Position numbers and translations under genes: made by a program. From contig JBEDTR010000017.1 in NCBI GenBank assembly GCA_040119125.1, positions 395,809 to 459,808 of the forward strand: 64,000 nucleotides of DNA. The letters are read 5' to 3'. This DNA is from Pacificitalea sp040119125. GTDB taxonomy: Bacteria; Pseudomonadota; Alphaproteobacteria; Rhodobacterales; Rhodobacteraceae. Numbering within the stretch: the stretch's first letter is position 1; each line of letters begins with the position of its first letter. This document shows positions 1-8,934 of the stretch, one piece after another. The notes below the pieces were generated by a model. That model was not told the DNA's origin. It worked only from the letters and a program-made list of their open reading frames with translations, and ran no database searches.

Positions 1-110
1 TCGACCACAGAGCGCAGAACACGGGTTCGACGCGGGAGTCTGCCCGCATGGATCATCTGCTGAACGACGCGGATGGGAAGTGCTCAAAAGGCCTGCAAAA
101 CCCTCTCAAG
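1..110. other. left edge, no gene assigned
   Basis: Reading frames are open here on the plus strand but none has a recognisable product. The hairpin that follows at 111-129 suggests that a plus-strand gene lying mostly outside the window ends in this stretch. Which frame carries it cannot be decided from what is present. Confidence 0.3.
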
Positions 111-129
111 CGCCCCTCGGGGCGGTTTT
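111..129 (+). terminator. possible rho-independent terminator of an upstream gene
   Basis: The sequence CGCCCC (111-116) pairs with GGGGCG (119-124), realistically with a four-base CTCG loop, and is followed by GTTTT. The short T run points to the plus strand, so it would serve a gene left of the window. Confidence 0.45.
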
Positions 130-231
130 CGACGGAAATACCGGCAGTATTACAGCAGCATAGCCAAAGCTTACCCATGGGTAACATGCGAATTAGAGGC
201 ACAACCGGCCATCCGCGCCCCGCCAGAATGC

Positions 232-260
232 AAAAGCCCGCCCGCAGTGCGGACGGGCTT
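232..260 (-). terminator. terminator of the old yellow enzyme gene
   Basis: AAGCCCG (234-240) is complementary to CGGGCTT (254-260), with an inner CCGC/GCGG pairing. On the minus strand the hairpin lies just after the stop codon of the flavin oxidoreductase gene and runs into a short U stretch. Confidence 0.6.
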
Positions 261-283
261 CGCGGATGTCGGACTAGCGGCCC

Positions 284-1384
284 TTAAGCGGCCTTCTCAG
301 CGTTCAAGGCGGGATAGTCCGTATACCCTTGCGCACCGCCACCATAAAGCGTGTCGGGGTCGACCTCGTTCAGATCTGCGTCCTGTTTAAGGCGCTCGGG
401 CAGATCCGGGTTGGCGATGAACGGGCGGCCATAGGCCACCGCGTCTGCCGCGCCGGAGGCCACGGCCTCGACACCTTTGTCACGGTCATAGCCGTTATTG
501 GCGATATAAGCGCCCCGGAACAGCTTGCGCAATTCAGCGATGGAATTGTCGCCTTCCAGTTCACGCGACCCGCCGGTCTGACCCTCGACCATGTGGAGGA
601 ATGCCAGATCATAGGGGGCCAGCCCCTCGACCACATGGCGGAACAGCGGCATCGGATCGCTGTCGGAAATGCCATTGGCGTTGGAGAAGGGCGACAGGCG
701 CAGCCCCACCAGATGCGGTCCCCAAACATCCGTCACGGCGTCGAGCACCTCGAAAAGCAGGCGCGCGCGGTTTTCGATCGAGCCGCCGTAATCATCGTCG
801 CGGGTGTTGGAGCTGTCGCGCAGGAACTGGTCCAGCAGGTAGCCATTGGCGGCATGCACCTCGACCCCGTCGAAGCCTGCGGCTTTGGCGTTCTCGGCGG
901 CCTTGCGGTAATCGGCGATGACGCGCGGGATTTCCTCGCGGGTCAGGGCGCGGGGTTCGGACACATCCACCATCTGCGTGCCATCGAAGGTCTGCACATC
1001 GGCGGCGATGGCCGAGGGCGCGACCGGCTTTTGCCCGTCCGGCTGAAGCGAGACATGGGAAATCCGCCCCACATGCCAAAGCTGCATCACGATCTTGCCG
1101 CCCGCGTCATGCACGGCGTCGGTGATCTTCTTCCAGCCCGCGATCTGCGCATCAGTGTGGATGCCGGGCGTCCAGGCGTAGCCCTTCCCCTCGGGGGAGA
1201 TCTGCGTGGCCTCGGTGATGATCACACCGGCGCCTGCGCGCTGGCGGTAATATTCGACCATCAGGTCATTGGGCACGCCATCGGGGTCCTGTGCGCGGTT
1301 GCGGGTGAGCGGCGCCATGATGACGCGGTTCGCGGCCTCGATCCGGCCAAAGCTGATCGGGGTGAATAGATCTGTCTGTGCCAT
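284..1384 (-). CDS. NADH:flavin oxidoreductase, old yellow enzyme family (alkene reductase)
   Basis: This is a 366-residue FMN-dependent TIM-barrel enzyme of the old yellow enzyme family, which reduces activated C=C bonds or nitro compounds with NAD(P)H in the cytoplasm. Family marks are MAPLTR at residues 23-28, the substrate-binding His177/Asn180 pair in HAANGYLLDQF, Tyr182, and the DDYGGSIENRARLL block after it. The open frame continues 43 codons upstream, but those residues look unlike the family. The ATG at 1384 gives a standard N-terminus beginning MAQTDLFTPI and is preceded by an AGGAG-like site. It stands alone between two terminators. The natural substrate cannot be told; NemA- and xenobiotic-reductase-type roles both fit. 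Confidence 0.93.
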   Translation of the reverse strand: MAQTDLFTPISFGRIEAANRVIMAPLTRNRAQDPDGVPNDLMVEYYRQRAGAGVIITEATQISPEGKGYAWTPGIHTDAQIAGWKKITDAVHDAGGKIVMQLWHVGRISHVSLQPDGQKPVAPSAIAADVQTFDGTQMVDVSEPRALTREEIPRVIADYRKAAENAKAAGFDGVEVHAANGYLLDQFLRDSSNTRDDDYGGSIENRARLLFEVLDAVTDVWGPHLVGLRLSPFSNANGISDSDPMPLFRHVVEGLAPYDLAFLHMVEGQTGGSRELEGDNSIAELRKLFRGAYIANNGYDRDKGVEAVASGAADAVAYGRPFIANPDLPERLKQDADLNEVDPDTLYGGGAQGYTDYPALNAEKAA

Positions 1385-1511
1385 GAAGGCTCCTCTTGGC
1401 TGACATGTATTGGGACTGCACCTAAGCGCGCGCCGCGCTGCGGCAAGGGGTGCGGCCGGGGTGTGCGCCTGCGCACAGCATCGCGGTCTGGCTGCGCGAG
1501 CAAGCGGCCAC

Positions 1512-1541
1512 AAAAAAGCGCCCCGACCGAAGCCGGGGCGC
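1512..1541 (-). terminator. rho-independent terminator of the OmpA-family gene
   Basis: GCGCCCCG (1518-1525) and CGGGGCGC (1534-1541) form a perfect 8-bp stem with an 8-nt loop. On the minus strand it is followed by six U residues (AAAAAA at 1512-1517 on plus). It lies 21 bases after the stop of the OmpA-family gene. Confidence 0.85.
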
Positions 1542-1562
1542 CATTCTTAAGGGTAGGTTAAT

Positions 1563-3692
1563 TTACTGCAGGGCAGCAGTTTGCAGCAGCGGCGTGATCC
1601 GGCGCACGGCAGCGCGGCGGTTTTCACGCTCGGCATCCAGCGTCCGAACTTTCAGATCGCCTTCGCCGTAACCCTGCACCACCATGTTTTCCGGCGGCAC
1701 GTCAAAATATTCGGTCAGCGCGAGAGCAACCGATTCCGCACGACGGTCCGACAGGGCGAGGTTGTAGGCGGCGTTGCCCACTGCGTCCGTGTGGCCTTCG
1801 ATCAGGAACACCTCATTGGGGCTTTCCGCGATGACGTCCGAGATCAGATTGCCCAGATCGGCCAGTTCTTCGGCCTGATCGGGGGTGATCACGGCAGAGC
1901 CGGTCTCGAACGTGACATTGTCGAGGCTGATCGCCGGGGCGAGTTTGCGAACCTGCCGGATGTTACGCACCTGATAGAGCGCGAAACGACGGTCGGTCTG
2001 CACATCGGCGGCCAGGGCCTGACGCAGGGCGTCGCGGTTCTGGGTCACCTCGATCACCTGTTCACGCGGCTCGGGCAGCGTTGCCACATCGACCGGATCA
2101 TAGGCGTCGGTATCGTCGATCAGGACGGTCACATCCCCATCGTTGGCGACGCGAATACGGCGCAGAACGCGCAGTTCATCGTCGCGCAAGGTGATGATCT
2201 GGCTGCCATCCTCGCGGGTCACCGTGGTGCGGCTGGAGCCATCGTCGAACGTTTCGGTCCGCACGTTGGAGCCGGGACGACGCAGCAGTTCGTTGTCATC
2301 CTTGATGATGCGATACTGACCATCGCGCAACACGACCACCCGGTCGTCGGATTTGCTGACGACTTCGCCCGCATTGTCCTGCAACTGCTGACCAACCACG
2401 ACAGCGCCGAGACCGATGATCAGAGCTTTCTCAAGATCGGTCAGGCCGTCGTCGTCATCATCGTCATTGTCACGGCTGCTGGTGTTGGCGGAGCCATTCG
2501 CGCTCGCCTGTGCTGCTTGGGACAGGGTCTGCGTGGTGCCGATGAATTCCTCGGAGCTGGAGCGCGCCGAATCTTCGGTGATGGTCTCTTCTTCGACGTC
2601 GGAGGCTTCGGTTTCAGCCGTCAGGGCTGCGGCACCGCGCTCGGGCGCATCCTGCTCGGCCGTTTCTGCCTCGGCTTCCAGATCGGGCTCATCCGCGGAT
2701 TGCTGCTCCAGATCGGCAGTCTCCTGCTCAAGCTGCTCCAGCTCTTCCGTAGTGGGCTCTTCGGCTTCTGCATCAGCCATGGCTTCTGCTTCGGCATCCG
2801 AGGATGCTTCTGCGTCGGACTCGGCGGTCGCTTCGGCATCGGCATCGGCATCAGCCGTTGCTTCGGCGTCGGTCTCGGCGGTGGCGTCTGCCTCGGCGGT
2901 GTCGTCACCCCCCAGAAGCTGATTCATCGCACCGGCCAGACCGCCCTGTGCCTCGGTTTCGGCCTCGGGTTCTGCCGGCATGTCGGTCGTGGCCGCAGTG
3001 TCGGTGTCAACGGTGGGGTCAGCTTCTGCGGTGGTTTCCGCAGTGGTTTCCGTGTCGGCCTCGGTCGTGGTTTCTGGGGTGGCCTCTGTGGTGGCCTCCA
3101 TCTCGGCCGTGGTGTCCGCTTCAACCGGGGCTTCGGTGGTTTCAACCTCAGCTTCGGCTTCGGTTTCAGCTTCTGCCTCAGCTTCAGCTTCGGCTTCGGC
3201 GTTGTCGTCATTGCCCAAAAGCTGATCGACGACGCCGCTCAGCAGGCCGCCTTCTTCTTCGGAGCTTTCGCCCGCATCGGCGGTCTCGGTTTCCGCTTCG
3301 GCCTCAGCGGTCATTTCGGTCTCGGCAGCCATCTCGGCCTCGGCGGCTTCGGCGTCGCCTTCGATTGTGGTGTCCGCCTGCAGCGACTGCTCAAGCGTTG
3401 CCGCATCCATTGCGCCCTCCTCGGCGTCAACGGGCATCACGCCGGTCATTGCAGTGGCTTCAGTGGCTTGCGCATCGGTCAGGCAGACTTCGGCGTCGGC
3501 CTCGCCTTCTTCATCGGCAACCAACACTGCTTCTTCGGGGAGCTGGTAGCCGCCGTCTTCGAGATCGGCGACAGTAAAGGCGCTGGTATCAGCCGGGCAT
3601 TCCGCCGAGCTGTCCTGCGCGAAGGCCGCTCCGGGCACGGCCAGCGACAGGCTGGCGAGCAGGGCGGTGGTGTTCGACAATGTGCGACGCAT
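1563..3692 (-). CDS. OmpA-family outer-membrane/peptidoglycan-anchoring protein with long acidic Ala-Glu-Thr region
   Basis: The protein has 709 residues. A signal peptide ends near residue 26 (LAVPGAAFAQ). A low-complexity region rich in Ala, Glu, Asp and Thr runs from about 110 to 375. An Asp run and a short hydrophobic stretch (IIGLGAVVVG) lie near 410-434. The C-terminal 125 residues are an OmpA/MotB-like peptidoglycan-binding domain (FETGSAVITPDQAEELADLG, EGHTDAVGNAAYN, LSDRRAE). OmpA-like domains hold the envelope to the cell wall. The acidic region contains a duplicated segment: GGLLSGVVDQLLGNDD near 148-163 and GGLAGAMNQLLGGDD near 250-264. The ATG follows AGAGGACACTCAC. The function of the acidic part is unknown; a flexible periplasmic spacer is an inference. 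Confidence 0.88.
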   Translation of the reverse strand: MRRTLSNTTALLASLSLAVPGAAFAQDSSAECPADTSAFTVADLEDGGYQLPEEAVLVADEEGEADAEVCLTDAQATEATAMTGVMPVDAEEGAMDAATLEQSLQADTTIEGDAEAAEAEMAAETEMTAEAEAETETADAGESSEEEGGLLSGVVDQLLGNDDNAEAEAEAEAEAETEAEAEVETTEAPVEADTTAEMEATTEATPETTTEADTETTAETTAEADPTVDTDTAATTDMPAEPEAETEAQGGLAGAMNQLLGGDDTAEADATAETDAEATADADADAEATAESDAEASSDAEAEAMADAEAEEPTTEELEQLEQETADLEQQSADEPDLEAEAETAEQDAPERGAAALTAETEASDVEEETITEDSARSSSEEFIGTTQTLSQAAQASANGSANTSSRDNDDDDDDGLTDLEKALIIGLGAVVVGQQLQDNAGEVVSKSDDRVVVLRDGQYRIIKDDNELLRRPGSNVRTETFDDGSSRTTVTREDGSQIITLRDDELRVLRRIRVANDGDVTVLIDDTDAYDPVDVATLPEPREQVIEVTQNRDALRQALAADVQTDRRFALYQVRNIRQVRKLAPAISLDNVTFETGSAVITPDQAEELADLGNLISDVIAESPNEVFLIEGHTDAVGNAAYNLALSDRRAESVALALTEYFDVPPENMVVQGYGEGDLKVRTLDAERENRRAAVRRITPLLQTAALQ

Positions 3693-3787
3693 GTGAGTGT
3701 CCTCTTTCCTCAGCGTATTCCCGAAAGAACGCCCGATGTCGGAGGCAGGTTCCGCTCACGTTTCGGTCATTTGCCCGGAGCAAAGCG

Positions 3788-5047
3788 TCACGGGCGCGCG
3801 CCGAGCATCGCCATCAGCCGGGCCTTCTCGCCGTGGTCGCGGGGATCGGACAATGCCGCTGCCAGACCTTCCAGCGCGGCAATGTTATGGCCGGCGCGGA
3901 AGCTGTCGACATGGGGCAGCATCGCCGCGACGCCCTGTGCGCGCGGGGCAAATCCGTCCCAGCGCAGCAGCGGGTTCAGCCAGATCAAGTGGCGGCACGA
4001 CAGGTGCAGCCGCTCCATCTGCGCGGCCAACCGGGCGGGGTCGTCGCGTTCCAGCCCGTCGGTGATGAGCAGCACCACCGCCCCCTGCCCCAGCACCCGA
4101 CGCGACCAGTCGCGGTTGAACTCCGTCAGGCAGGCGCCGATACGGGTGCCGCCCTCCCAATCGCGCGCTTCGCGGCCTGCGGCCTGTAGCGCGGCATCCA
4201 CGTCGCGATCCGCCAGATGGCGGGTGATGTTGGTGAGCCGGGTGCCGAAGGTGAAGCCATGGACGCGCGCCCAGCCCTGTCCTTCGCGGTTCGATACGGC
4301 GTGGAGGAAATGCAGGATCGCGCGGGAATATTGCGACATCGAGCCGGAGATATCGCAAAGCGCGACAAGGTTCGGCCAGCGGGTGGCGCGGGCGCGGGTG
4401 TGGATTTTCGTCACCTCGCCGCCGCGGGCCAGCGCGCCGCGCAGGGTGCGCCGCCAATCGGGCGCGCGCCCGCGCCGGTCGGCCACCAGACGCCGGGTGA
4501 TGACCGGCGGCACCGGGAGGCTCAGCTGTGACAGGATGCGACGCGCGCGGGCCATCTCGGCGGTGCTCATCTGCTCGAAATCCAGCGCGCGGAGTTTCTC
4601 GTCGCCGCTGGCGGTGGCGGAGGCGTCGATCTCGACCTCGGTTTCCTCAGGCTCCGACTGATCCACCGGGCGCTCGGCCTGATCGGCAAGGAGCGCTTCG
4701 GCGGCGCGCTTCTCGGCGGGGGCGGCGGGGCGGTCTTCCTGCACACCGCGCACGGCGGGCACCAGCATCGCCATCATATGCTCCATATAACGCGGATCGC
4801 GCCAGTAGAGCCGGAAGATCTGCGCGAACACCGTGGCCTGTTCGGGGCGGCTGACGAAGCAGGCATGCAGCGTCCAGTAGAAATCCCGCCGGTCGGTGAA
4901 GCCTGCGGCCTCCACCGCGCGGATCGCCTCGATCACGCGACCGGGGCCGACGGGCAGGCCCGCCTTGCGCAGCGCGCGGGCGAACCAGGTGATGTTATGC
5001 GACAGCTTGCCCTCCTCGGGCAGGTCCAGCGGCAGGTATTCAGCCAT
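3788..5047 (-). CDS. VWA domain-containing CoxE-like protein
   Basis: The 419-residue protein belongs to the CoxE-like VWA family. Its metal-ion adhesion site starts at residue 232 (DISGSMSQYS), preceded by an Arg-rich linker and a helical N-terminal half (LPLDLPEEGKLSHNITWFAR). Such proteins pair with MoxR/CoxD AAA+ ATPases and act as chaperones for metalloenzyme maturation; in carbon monoxide dehydrogenase clusters the pair inserts the active-site metal. Here it lies 9 bp downstream of a MoxR ATPase gene, an obvious two-gene operon, with no oxidoreductase structural genes beside it. The client is therefore unknown. A signal peptide and membrane segments are not visible, so a cytoplasmic location is likely. 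Confidence 0.88.
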   Translation of the reverse strand: MAEYLPLDLPEEGKLSHNITWFARALRKAGLPVGPGRVIEAIRAVEAAGFTDRRDFYWTLHACFVSRPEQATVFAQIFRLYWRDPRYMEHMMAMLVPAVRGVQEDRPAAPAEKRAAEALLADQAERPVDQSEPEETEVEIDASATASGDEKLRALDFEQMSTAEMARARRILSQLSLPVPPVITRRLVADRRGRAPDWRRTLRGALARGGEVTKIHTRARATRWPNLVALCDISGSMSQYSRAILHFLHAVSNREGQGWARVHGFTFGTRLTNITRHLADRDVDAALQAAGREARDWEGGTRIGACLTEFNRDWSRRVLGQGAVVLLITDGLERDDPARLAAQMERLHLSCRHLIWLNPLLRWDGFAPRAQGVAAMLPHVDSFRAGHNIAALEGLAAALSDPRDHGEKARLMAMLGARP

Positions 5048-5056
5048 GCGCGCGCG

Positions 5057-5968
5057 TCACGCCGGGGCCAGTTCGGCGCGCACCTCATCGAGAATGCGCT
5101 TGGCCTCCGAGCCTTGCAGCTTGCGGATGTCGTCTTGGTATTTCAGCACCGCGCCCAGCGTGTCGGCGATCACCTCGGGGCTGAGCGCGATGGCGTCGAG
5201 CGCAAGCAGGCATTTGGCCCAGTCGATGGTTTCGGCGACGCCCGGTTTCTTGAACAGATCCTCGGTGCGCAATTGCTGCACGAAGGCCACGACCTCGCGC
5301 GAGAGGGTCGCCTGCGCTTCGGGCGCGCGGGCGACGAGGATCTCCATCTCCCGGTCGAAATCGGGGTAATCGACCCAGTGGTAAAGGCAGCGACGTTTGA
5401 GCGCGTCATGCACTTCGCGGGTGCGGTTGGAGGTCAGGATGACAATCGGCGGCTCCGGCGCGCGGATGGTGCCAAGTTCGGGAATCGTGACCTGAAAATC
5501 CGACAGAGCCTCCAGCAAGAAGGCCTCGAAAGGTTCATCCGTGCGGTCGATCTCGTCGATCAGAAGCACCGGCGCGCCGCCCTCCTGCGGGCGCATGGCC
5601 TGCAACAAAGGCCGCTCGATCAGATAGTCCTGCGAGAAAAGCTCGGACTTCAGCGCGGCGCGGTCGGCGCCGCCCGTGGCCTCCGCCGTGCGGATCGCGA
5701 TCATCTGTTCGGCGAAGTTCCATTCATAGACCGCCGATGCCGCATCGAGCCCTTCATAGCATTGCAGGCGGATCAGGCGGCGGCCCAGCCCGGTGGCGAT
5801 GGCTTTGGCGATCTCGGTCTTGCCGGTGCCGGCCTCGCCCTCCAGAAACAGCGGTCGGCCCAGCCGCAGCGCCAGAAACGCCACCGTCGCCAGGGGCCTG
5901 CCGCAGACATAGTCCTGCTCGGCAAGCATGTGCTGCACCGCGTCAATTGTGTCCGGTCTCGGGGTCAT
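5057..5968 (-). CDS. MoxR/CoxD-type AAA+ ATPase
   Basis: This is a 303-residue AAA+ ATPase of the MoxR group. Walker A is GEAGTGKT (44-51), Walker B is VLLIDEID (134-141), and the sensor-1 asparagine is in LTSNRTREV near residue 181. The frame is open upstream, but the ATG at 5968 follows a strong AAGGAGGACACC site and gives the normal family length. It is co-transcribed with the downstream CoxE-like VWA gene. In known pairs the ATPase remodels or activates a metalloenzyme with help of the VWA partner. Which enzyme is served here cannot be seen. Confidence 0.9.
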   Translation of the reverse strand: MTPRPDTIDAVQHMLAEQDYVCGRPLATVAFLALRLGRPLFLEGEAGTGKTEIAKAIATGLGRRLIRLQCYEGLDAASAVYEWNFAEQMIAIRTAEATGGADRAALKSELFSQDYLIERPLLQAMRPQEGGAPVLLIDEIDRTDEPFEAFLLEALSDFQVTIPELGTIRAPEPPIVILTSNRTREVHDALKRRCLYHWVDYPDFDREMEILVARAPEAQATLSREVVAFVQQLRTEDLFKKPGVAETIDWAKCLLALDAIALSPEVIADTLGAVLKYQDDIRKLQGSEAKRILDEVRAELAPA

Positions 5969-6480
5969 GGTGTCCTCCTTGCGCCAGAACTGCACGCCCC
6001 GCCCGGCGAGACAAGCACGACGAAAGGGGGAGATGCCATATTCCCTTGGCGCATCATGCCGCCGCTTTGCCTGCGCCTGTCGCGGCCCTGTGGCTAGGCG
6101 GGAAACCGCCTCGCCGCGCGAGAGCCCGACAATGGCGCGGAAACCTTCCCATTTGCGCCGCATTTACCAAGCACCTTGGCGCAAAGAACCGCCAACGCCG
6201 CCTCCCGCGTGTTGACGGACCGCCCCTTCTGCCCGTCGTGACTTGACGGATTGCCGCCCACCCTGCCCGATACGGAGATAGTCTCGATGATGTGCCGCCC
6301 CCGTGACGCATATGGCTGGCAACACCGAGCGCGCCGACTAAATGAGCTGACATGCCCGACGATCACCGCCTTTTCACGAAGCCCGACCTGAAGCCCGATC
6401 TCAATTCCGCCCCGAATTCCGACGAAATGTCCGACCACACATCCGCCCCCTCCCGCCGGCCCAGTCCCAAGGAACGTCAC

Positions 6481-7539
6481 ATGCCCCAGGATCTTCCGGA
6501 TCAGACCCTCGACGCGCCCCTGCGGGAGGTCGGTCGTGAGGCTGCCCCTGCGACAGGTGACGATGCTGGCGCGACGCAAACCGCCGATGAGGACGCGCCC
6601 CCGATCAGCCGCGACGCATGGCATGCCCGGCTCGACGCGCATGGCGACATGCACGGCTATCACGAGCGGCTGGGCGCAAGACATGGCGCGCTTTACACAG
6701 AAGACAGTGAAACCCTGCTCGTCACCTTCGAGGAGGCCGGGGCGATCCGGGCGCATGGCCAGCCTGCCACGCTGCCCTTCGGGCTGACCGTGGCCGGGCG
6801 CGAAGGCTGGTCGCAACTTTGTCTTTATAGCGAAGGCGACACATGGTTTCGCGATGAGGCGGTCTATGCCTATATCGACCGGCTGATCGACGAAGGGTTT
6901 TTCTTCGAGTTCGAGCGCGTGGTATTCTACGGCGCCGGGGCCTGTGGCTATGCCGCCTGCGCCTATTCCGTGGCCGCGCCGGGCGCGATTGTCGTCGCGG
7001 TGCAGCCGCAGGCGACGCTCGACCCGGCCGTGGCCGAATGGGACAGCCGGTTCTTGAACATGCGCGGCACTGATTTCACCTCTCGCTTCGGCTATGCGCC
7101 GGCGATGATGGAGGCCGCGGCGCAGGGGTTCATCCTCTATGACCCCAAGGTGAAGGAAGACGCGATGCATGCCGCGCTTTTCACCCGCGACGGGGTCGAG
7201 AAGCTGCGCTGTCGCCATTTCGGCGCTGACCTTGAGAAAGTGCTGATGGAACGGGATATGGTGGTGCCGCTGCTGCGCGCCGCCGGACGTGGAACGCTGG
7301 GGCGCGGCGTCTTTGCCGAGCTGTGGCGCAACCGTCGTGAGCATCTGCCCTATCTGCGCCGCTTGGTGGTGACGCTGGAAAATCAGGAACGCTACATGTT
7401 GTCGGGGCTTGTGGCGCGCATGGCGCTGTCGCGGCGCAACGCGCCCCGGTTCCGCAAGGCCCTGACGCTCGCCGAGACGCAATTGGCCAAATCCGGGCGC
7501 CACCTGCCCGCGCCCCGGACGGTGCCGTCCGAGGCGTGA
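6481..7539 (+). CDS. conserved protein with alpha/beta-hydrolase-like elbow lacking the serine
   Basis: The chosen ATG at 6481 follows AAGGAACGTCAC and gives 352 residues; an in-frame ATG at 6352 without a good ribosome site would add 43. After a disordered N-terminus of about 45 residues the protein looks globular. FYGAGACGYAACAYS at 149-163 resembles the nucleophile elbow of alpha/beta hydrolases (usually YGSSMGGYAA), but the serine position is glycine. VQPQATLDP follows, which I recall as typical of an uncharacterised family in Rhodobacterales. No signal peptide or membrane segment is visible. A non-catalytic or altered hydrolase fold is an inference, and I do not know the function. Confidence 0.75.
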   Translation: MPQDLPDQTLDAPLREVGREAAPATGDDAGATQTADEDAPPISRDAWHARLDAHGDMHGYHERLGARHGALYTEDSETLLVTFEEAGAIRAHGQPATLPFGLTVAGREGWSQLCLYSEGDTWFRDEAVYAYIDRLIDEGFFFEFERVVFYGAGACGYAACAYSVAAPGAIVVAVQPQATLDPAVAEWDSRFLNMRGTDFTSRFGYAPAMMEAAAQGFILYDPKVKEDAMHAALFTRDGVEKLRCRHFGADLEKVLMERDMVVPLLRAAGRGTLGRGVFAELWRNRREHLPYLRRLVVTLENQERYMLSGLVARMALSRRNAPRFRKALTLAETQLAKSGRHLPAPRTVPSEA

Positions 7540-7590
7540 GGGTCAGGGCAGATCGCGCCCGGATGGTGCGGGATGACGGGATGAGGGGGG

Positions 7591-8202
7591 TTACAACCCG
7601 CCTTCGGATTCGATGAAACGGGCGATTTCATCCACGCCTTGGCCCACCCGCAAGGACGCCATCACATAGGGGCGCGCGCCGCGGGCGCTGCGGGTGTCTG
7701 CTTCGAGTTGCACGGGATCGACGCCGACATGGGGCGCCAGATCGATCTTATTGACCACCAGCAGATCGGACCGTGTGACGCCCGGACCCTTTTTGCGCGG
7801 GATGTCCTGCCCCGCCGCCGTGTCGATGACATAGAGCGTCAGATCGGCCAGCTCCGGCGAGAAGGTCGCAGCGAGGTTATCGCCCCCCGATTCGATCAAG
7901 ATCACGTCGAGATCGGGGATCGCGTCGCGCAGGTCCGCCACGGCGGCAAGGTTGATCGACGCGTCTTCGCGGATCGCAGTATGCGGGCAGCCGCCGGTTT
8001 CGACGCCGCGAATACGGTCCATCGGCAGCACCTGCGCGCGCATCAGCGCCTCGGCATCCTCGCGCGTGTAGATGTCATTGGTGATGACGGCGACGGAATG
8101 GCGCGGGCTGAGCGCACGGCAGAGCTGTTCGGTCAGCGTGGTCTTGCCAGCCCCCACCGGGCCGCCGATACCCACGCGCAGCGGGCCGTTCTGACTGGGC
8201 AT
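7591..8202 (-). CDS. ureG: urease accessory GTPase UreG
   Basis: The 203-residue SIMIBI-class GTPase drives nickel insertion into urease. The P-loop GPVGAGKT is at 14-21. The nickel-binding Cys-Pro-His is at 72-74 in GVETGGCPHTAIREDAS, and SGGDNL is at 105-110. The ATG at 8202 follows AAAGGAACCCGAC and matches the family start; the 21 extra upstream codons are not conserved-looking. It closes the run ureE, yrhK-like, ureF, ureG on the minus strand. The urease subunits ureABC and ureD are not in the window. Confidence 0.97.
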   Translation of the reverse strand: MPSQNGPLRVGIGGPVGAGKTTLTEQLCRALSPRHSVAVITNDIYTREDAEALMRAQVLPMDRIRGVETGGCPHTAIREDASINLAAVADLRDAIPDLDVILIESGGDNLAATFSPELADLTLYVIDTAAGQDIPRKKGPGVTRSDLLVVNKIDLAPHVGVDPVQLEADTRSARGARPYVMASLRVGQGVDEIARFIESEGGL

Positions 8203-8265
8203 GTCGGGTTCCTTTTCAATGGATCGGCAATGGTTTAGCGCCATCTTCGTGGCAGCACCAGCCAA

Positions 8266-8934
8266 TCAGGTCTTGAATATCCGCACGTCGAGCACCTCAT
8301 GCTCCATCGCGGCGAGATCGGCACCGAAGGCTCCGGTCCCGATTGCGTCAAGCGGTGCGTCGGCGCATTGCCCGGCCAAGGTCACGATCCCCGGATGCAA
8401 TGCGGCAAGCGCCGCCTGCCCCTCGGTCTGGCCCAGCGGCACAAAGCGCACGCCCGCCTGCACGAGGTTCGCGGCAAAGCTATGAAGATAGAGCGCGAGC
8501 ACCTGCGGCACGGCCAATCCCAGCCCGGCCGCCGCCGCCCCCAGCGCCACGGGCAGCGCCATCACCGGACGCGCGGCACTGGTCATGGCGTTGACCGTGA
8601 GGGTCAGTGCGCGGCCCTGTGCCTGCGTCTCGATCCAGCGTTCGCGGGACGGCGCCAGCGCGTGCGCCAGATCGGCCAGATCCGACAGCTGCGCGGCATC
8701 GCCCCCGGCCCGAAGCGCATGGGCAAGCAGGATCGCATCGGCCCGGCCCGCGCCTTCTTGCAGGACCATGGCGACCCAATCGCGCAGGCTGTCGGCATCC
8801 CGCACACGGCCTGCGGCGATCTCGGCTTCGAGCCCGTGGGAATAGGCGAAACTGCCCAGCGGAAATGCCGGCGACAGCCATTGCGTCAGGGTCAGCAGCG
8901 CGCCCGGATCGGTCGTGTCATGAGGGGCGCTCAT
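8266..8934 (-). CDS. ureF: urease accessory protein UreF
   Basis: The 222-residue, mostly helical UreF bridges UreD/UreH on apo-urease with UreG and helps control the GTP-dependent nickel transfer. The N-terminal block LTQWLSPAFPLGSFAYSHGLE is the family signature (residues 15-35), and the C-terminus carries the expected block near LHPGIVTLA. The ATG at 8934 overlaps the stop of the YrhK-like gene by four bases (ATGA), implying translational coupling. The gap to ureG is 63 bp. Confidence 0.95.
   Translation of the reverse strand: MSAPHDTTDPGALLTLTQWLSPAFPLGSFAYSHGLEAEIAAGRVRDADSLRDWVAMVLQEGAGRADAILLAHALRAGGDAAQLSDLADLAHALAPSRERWIETQAQGRALTLTVNAMTSAARPVMALPVALGAAAAGLGLAVPQVLALYLHSFAANLVQAGVRFVPLGQTEGQAALAALHPGIVTLAGQCADAPLDAIGTGAFGADLAAMEHEVLDVRIFKT

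Noticed and set aside
1..60. possible tRNA 3-prime end at the left edge (GGGTTCGA)
   Set aside because: The bases around the would-be T loop do not form the required stem and no CCA or acceptor match follows.
1581..4661. 1026-codon plus-strand frame antisense to the OmpA-family and VWA genes
   Set aside because: The Gly/Phe/Cys-rich product mirrors the Ala/Glu repeat on the other strand. The minus-strand genes have domains, ribosome sites and a terminator.
6094..7503. 469-codon minus-strand frame opposite the hydrolase-like gene
   Set aside because: No family likeness; the plus frame has a ribosome site at 6481 and conserved-looking blocks.
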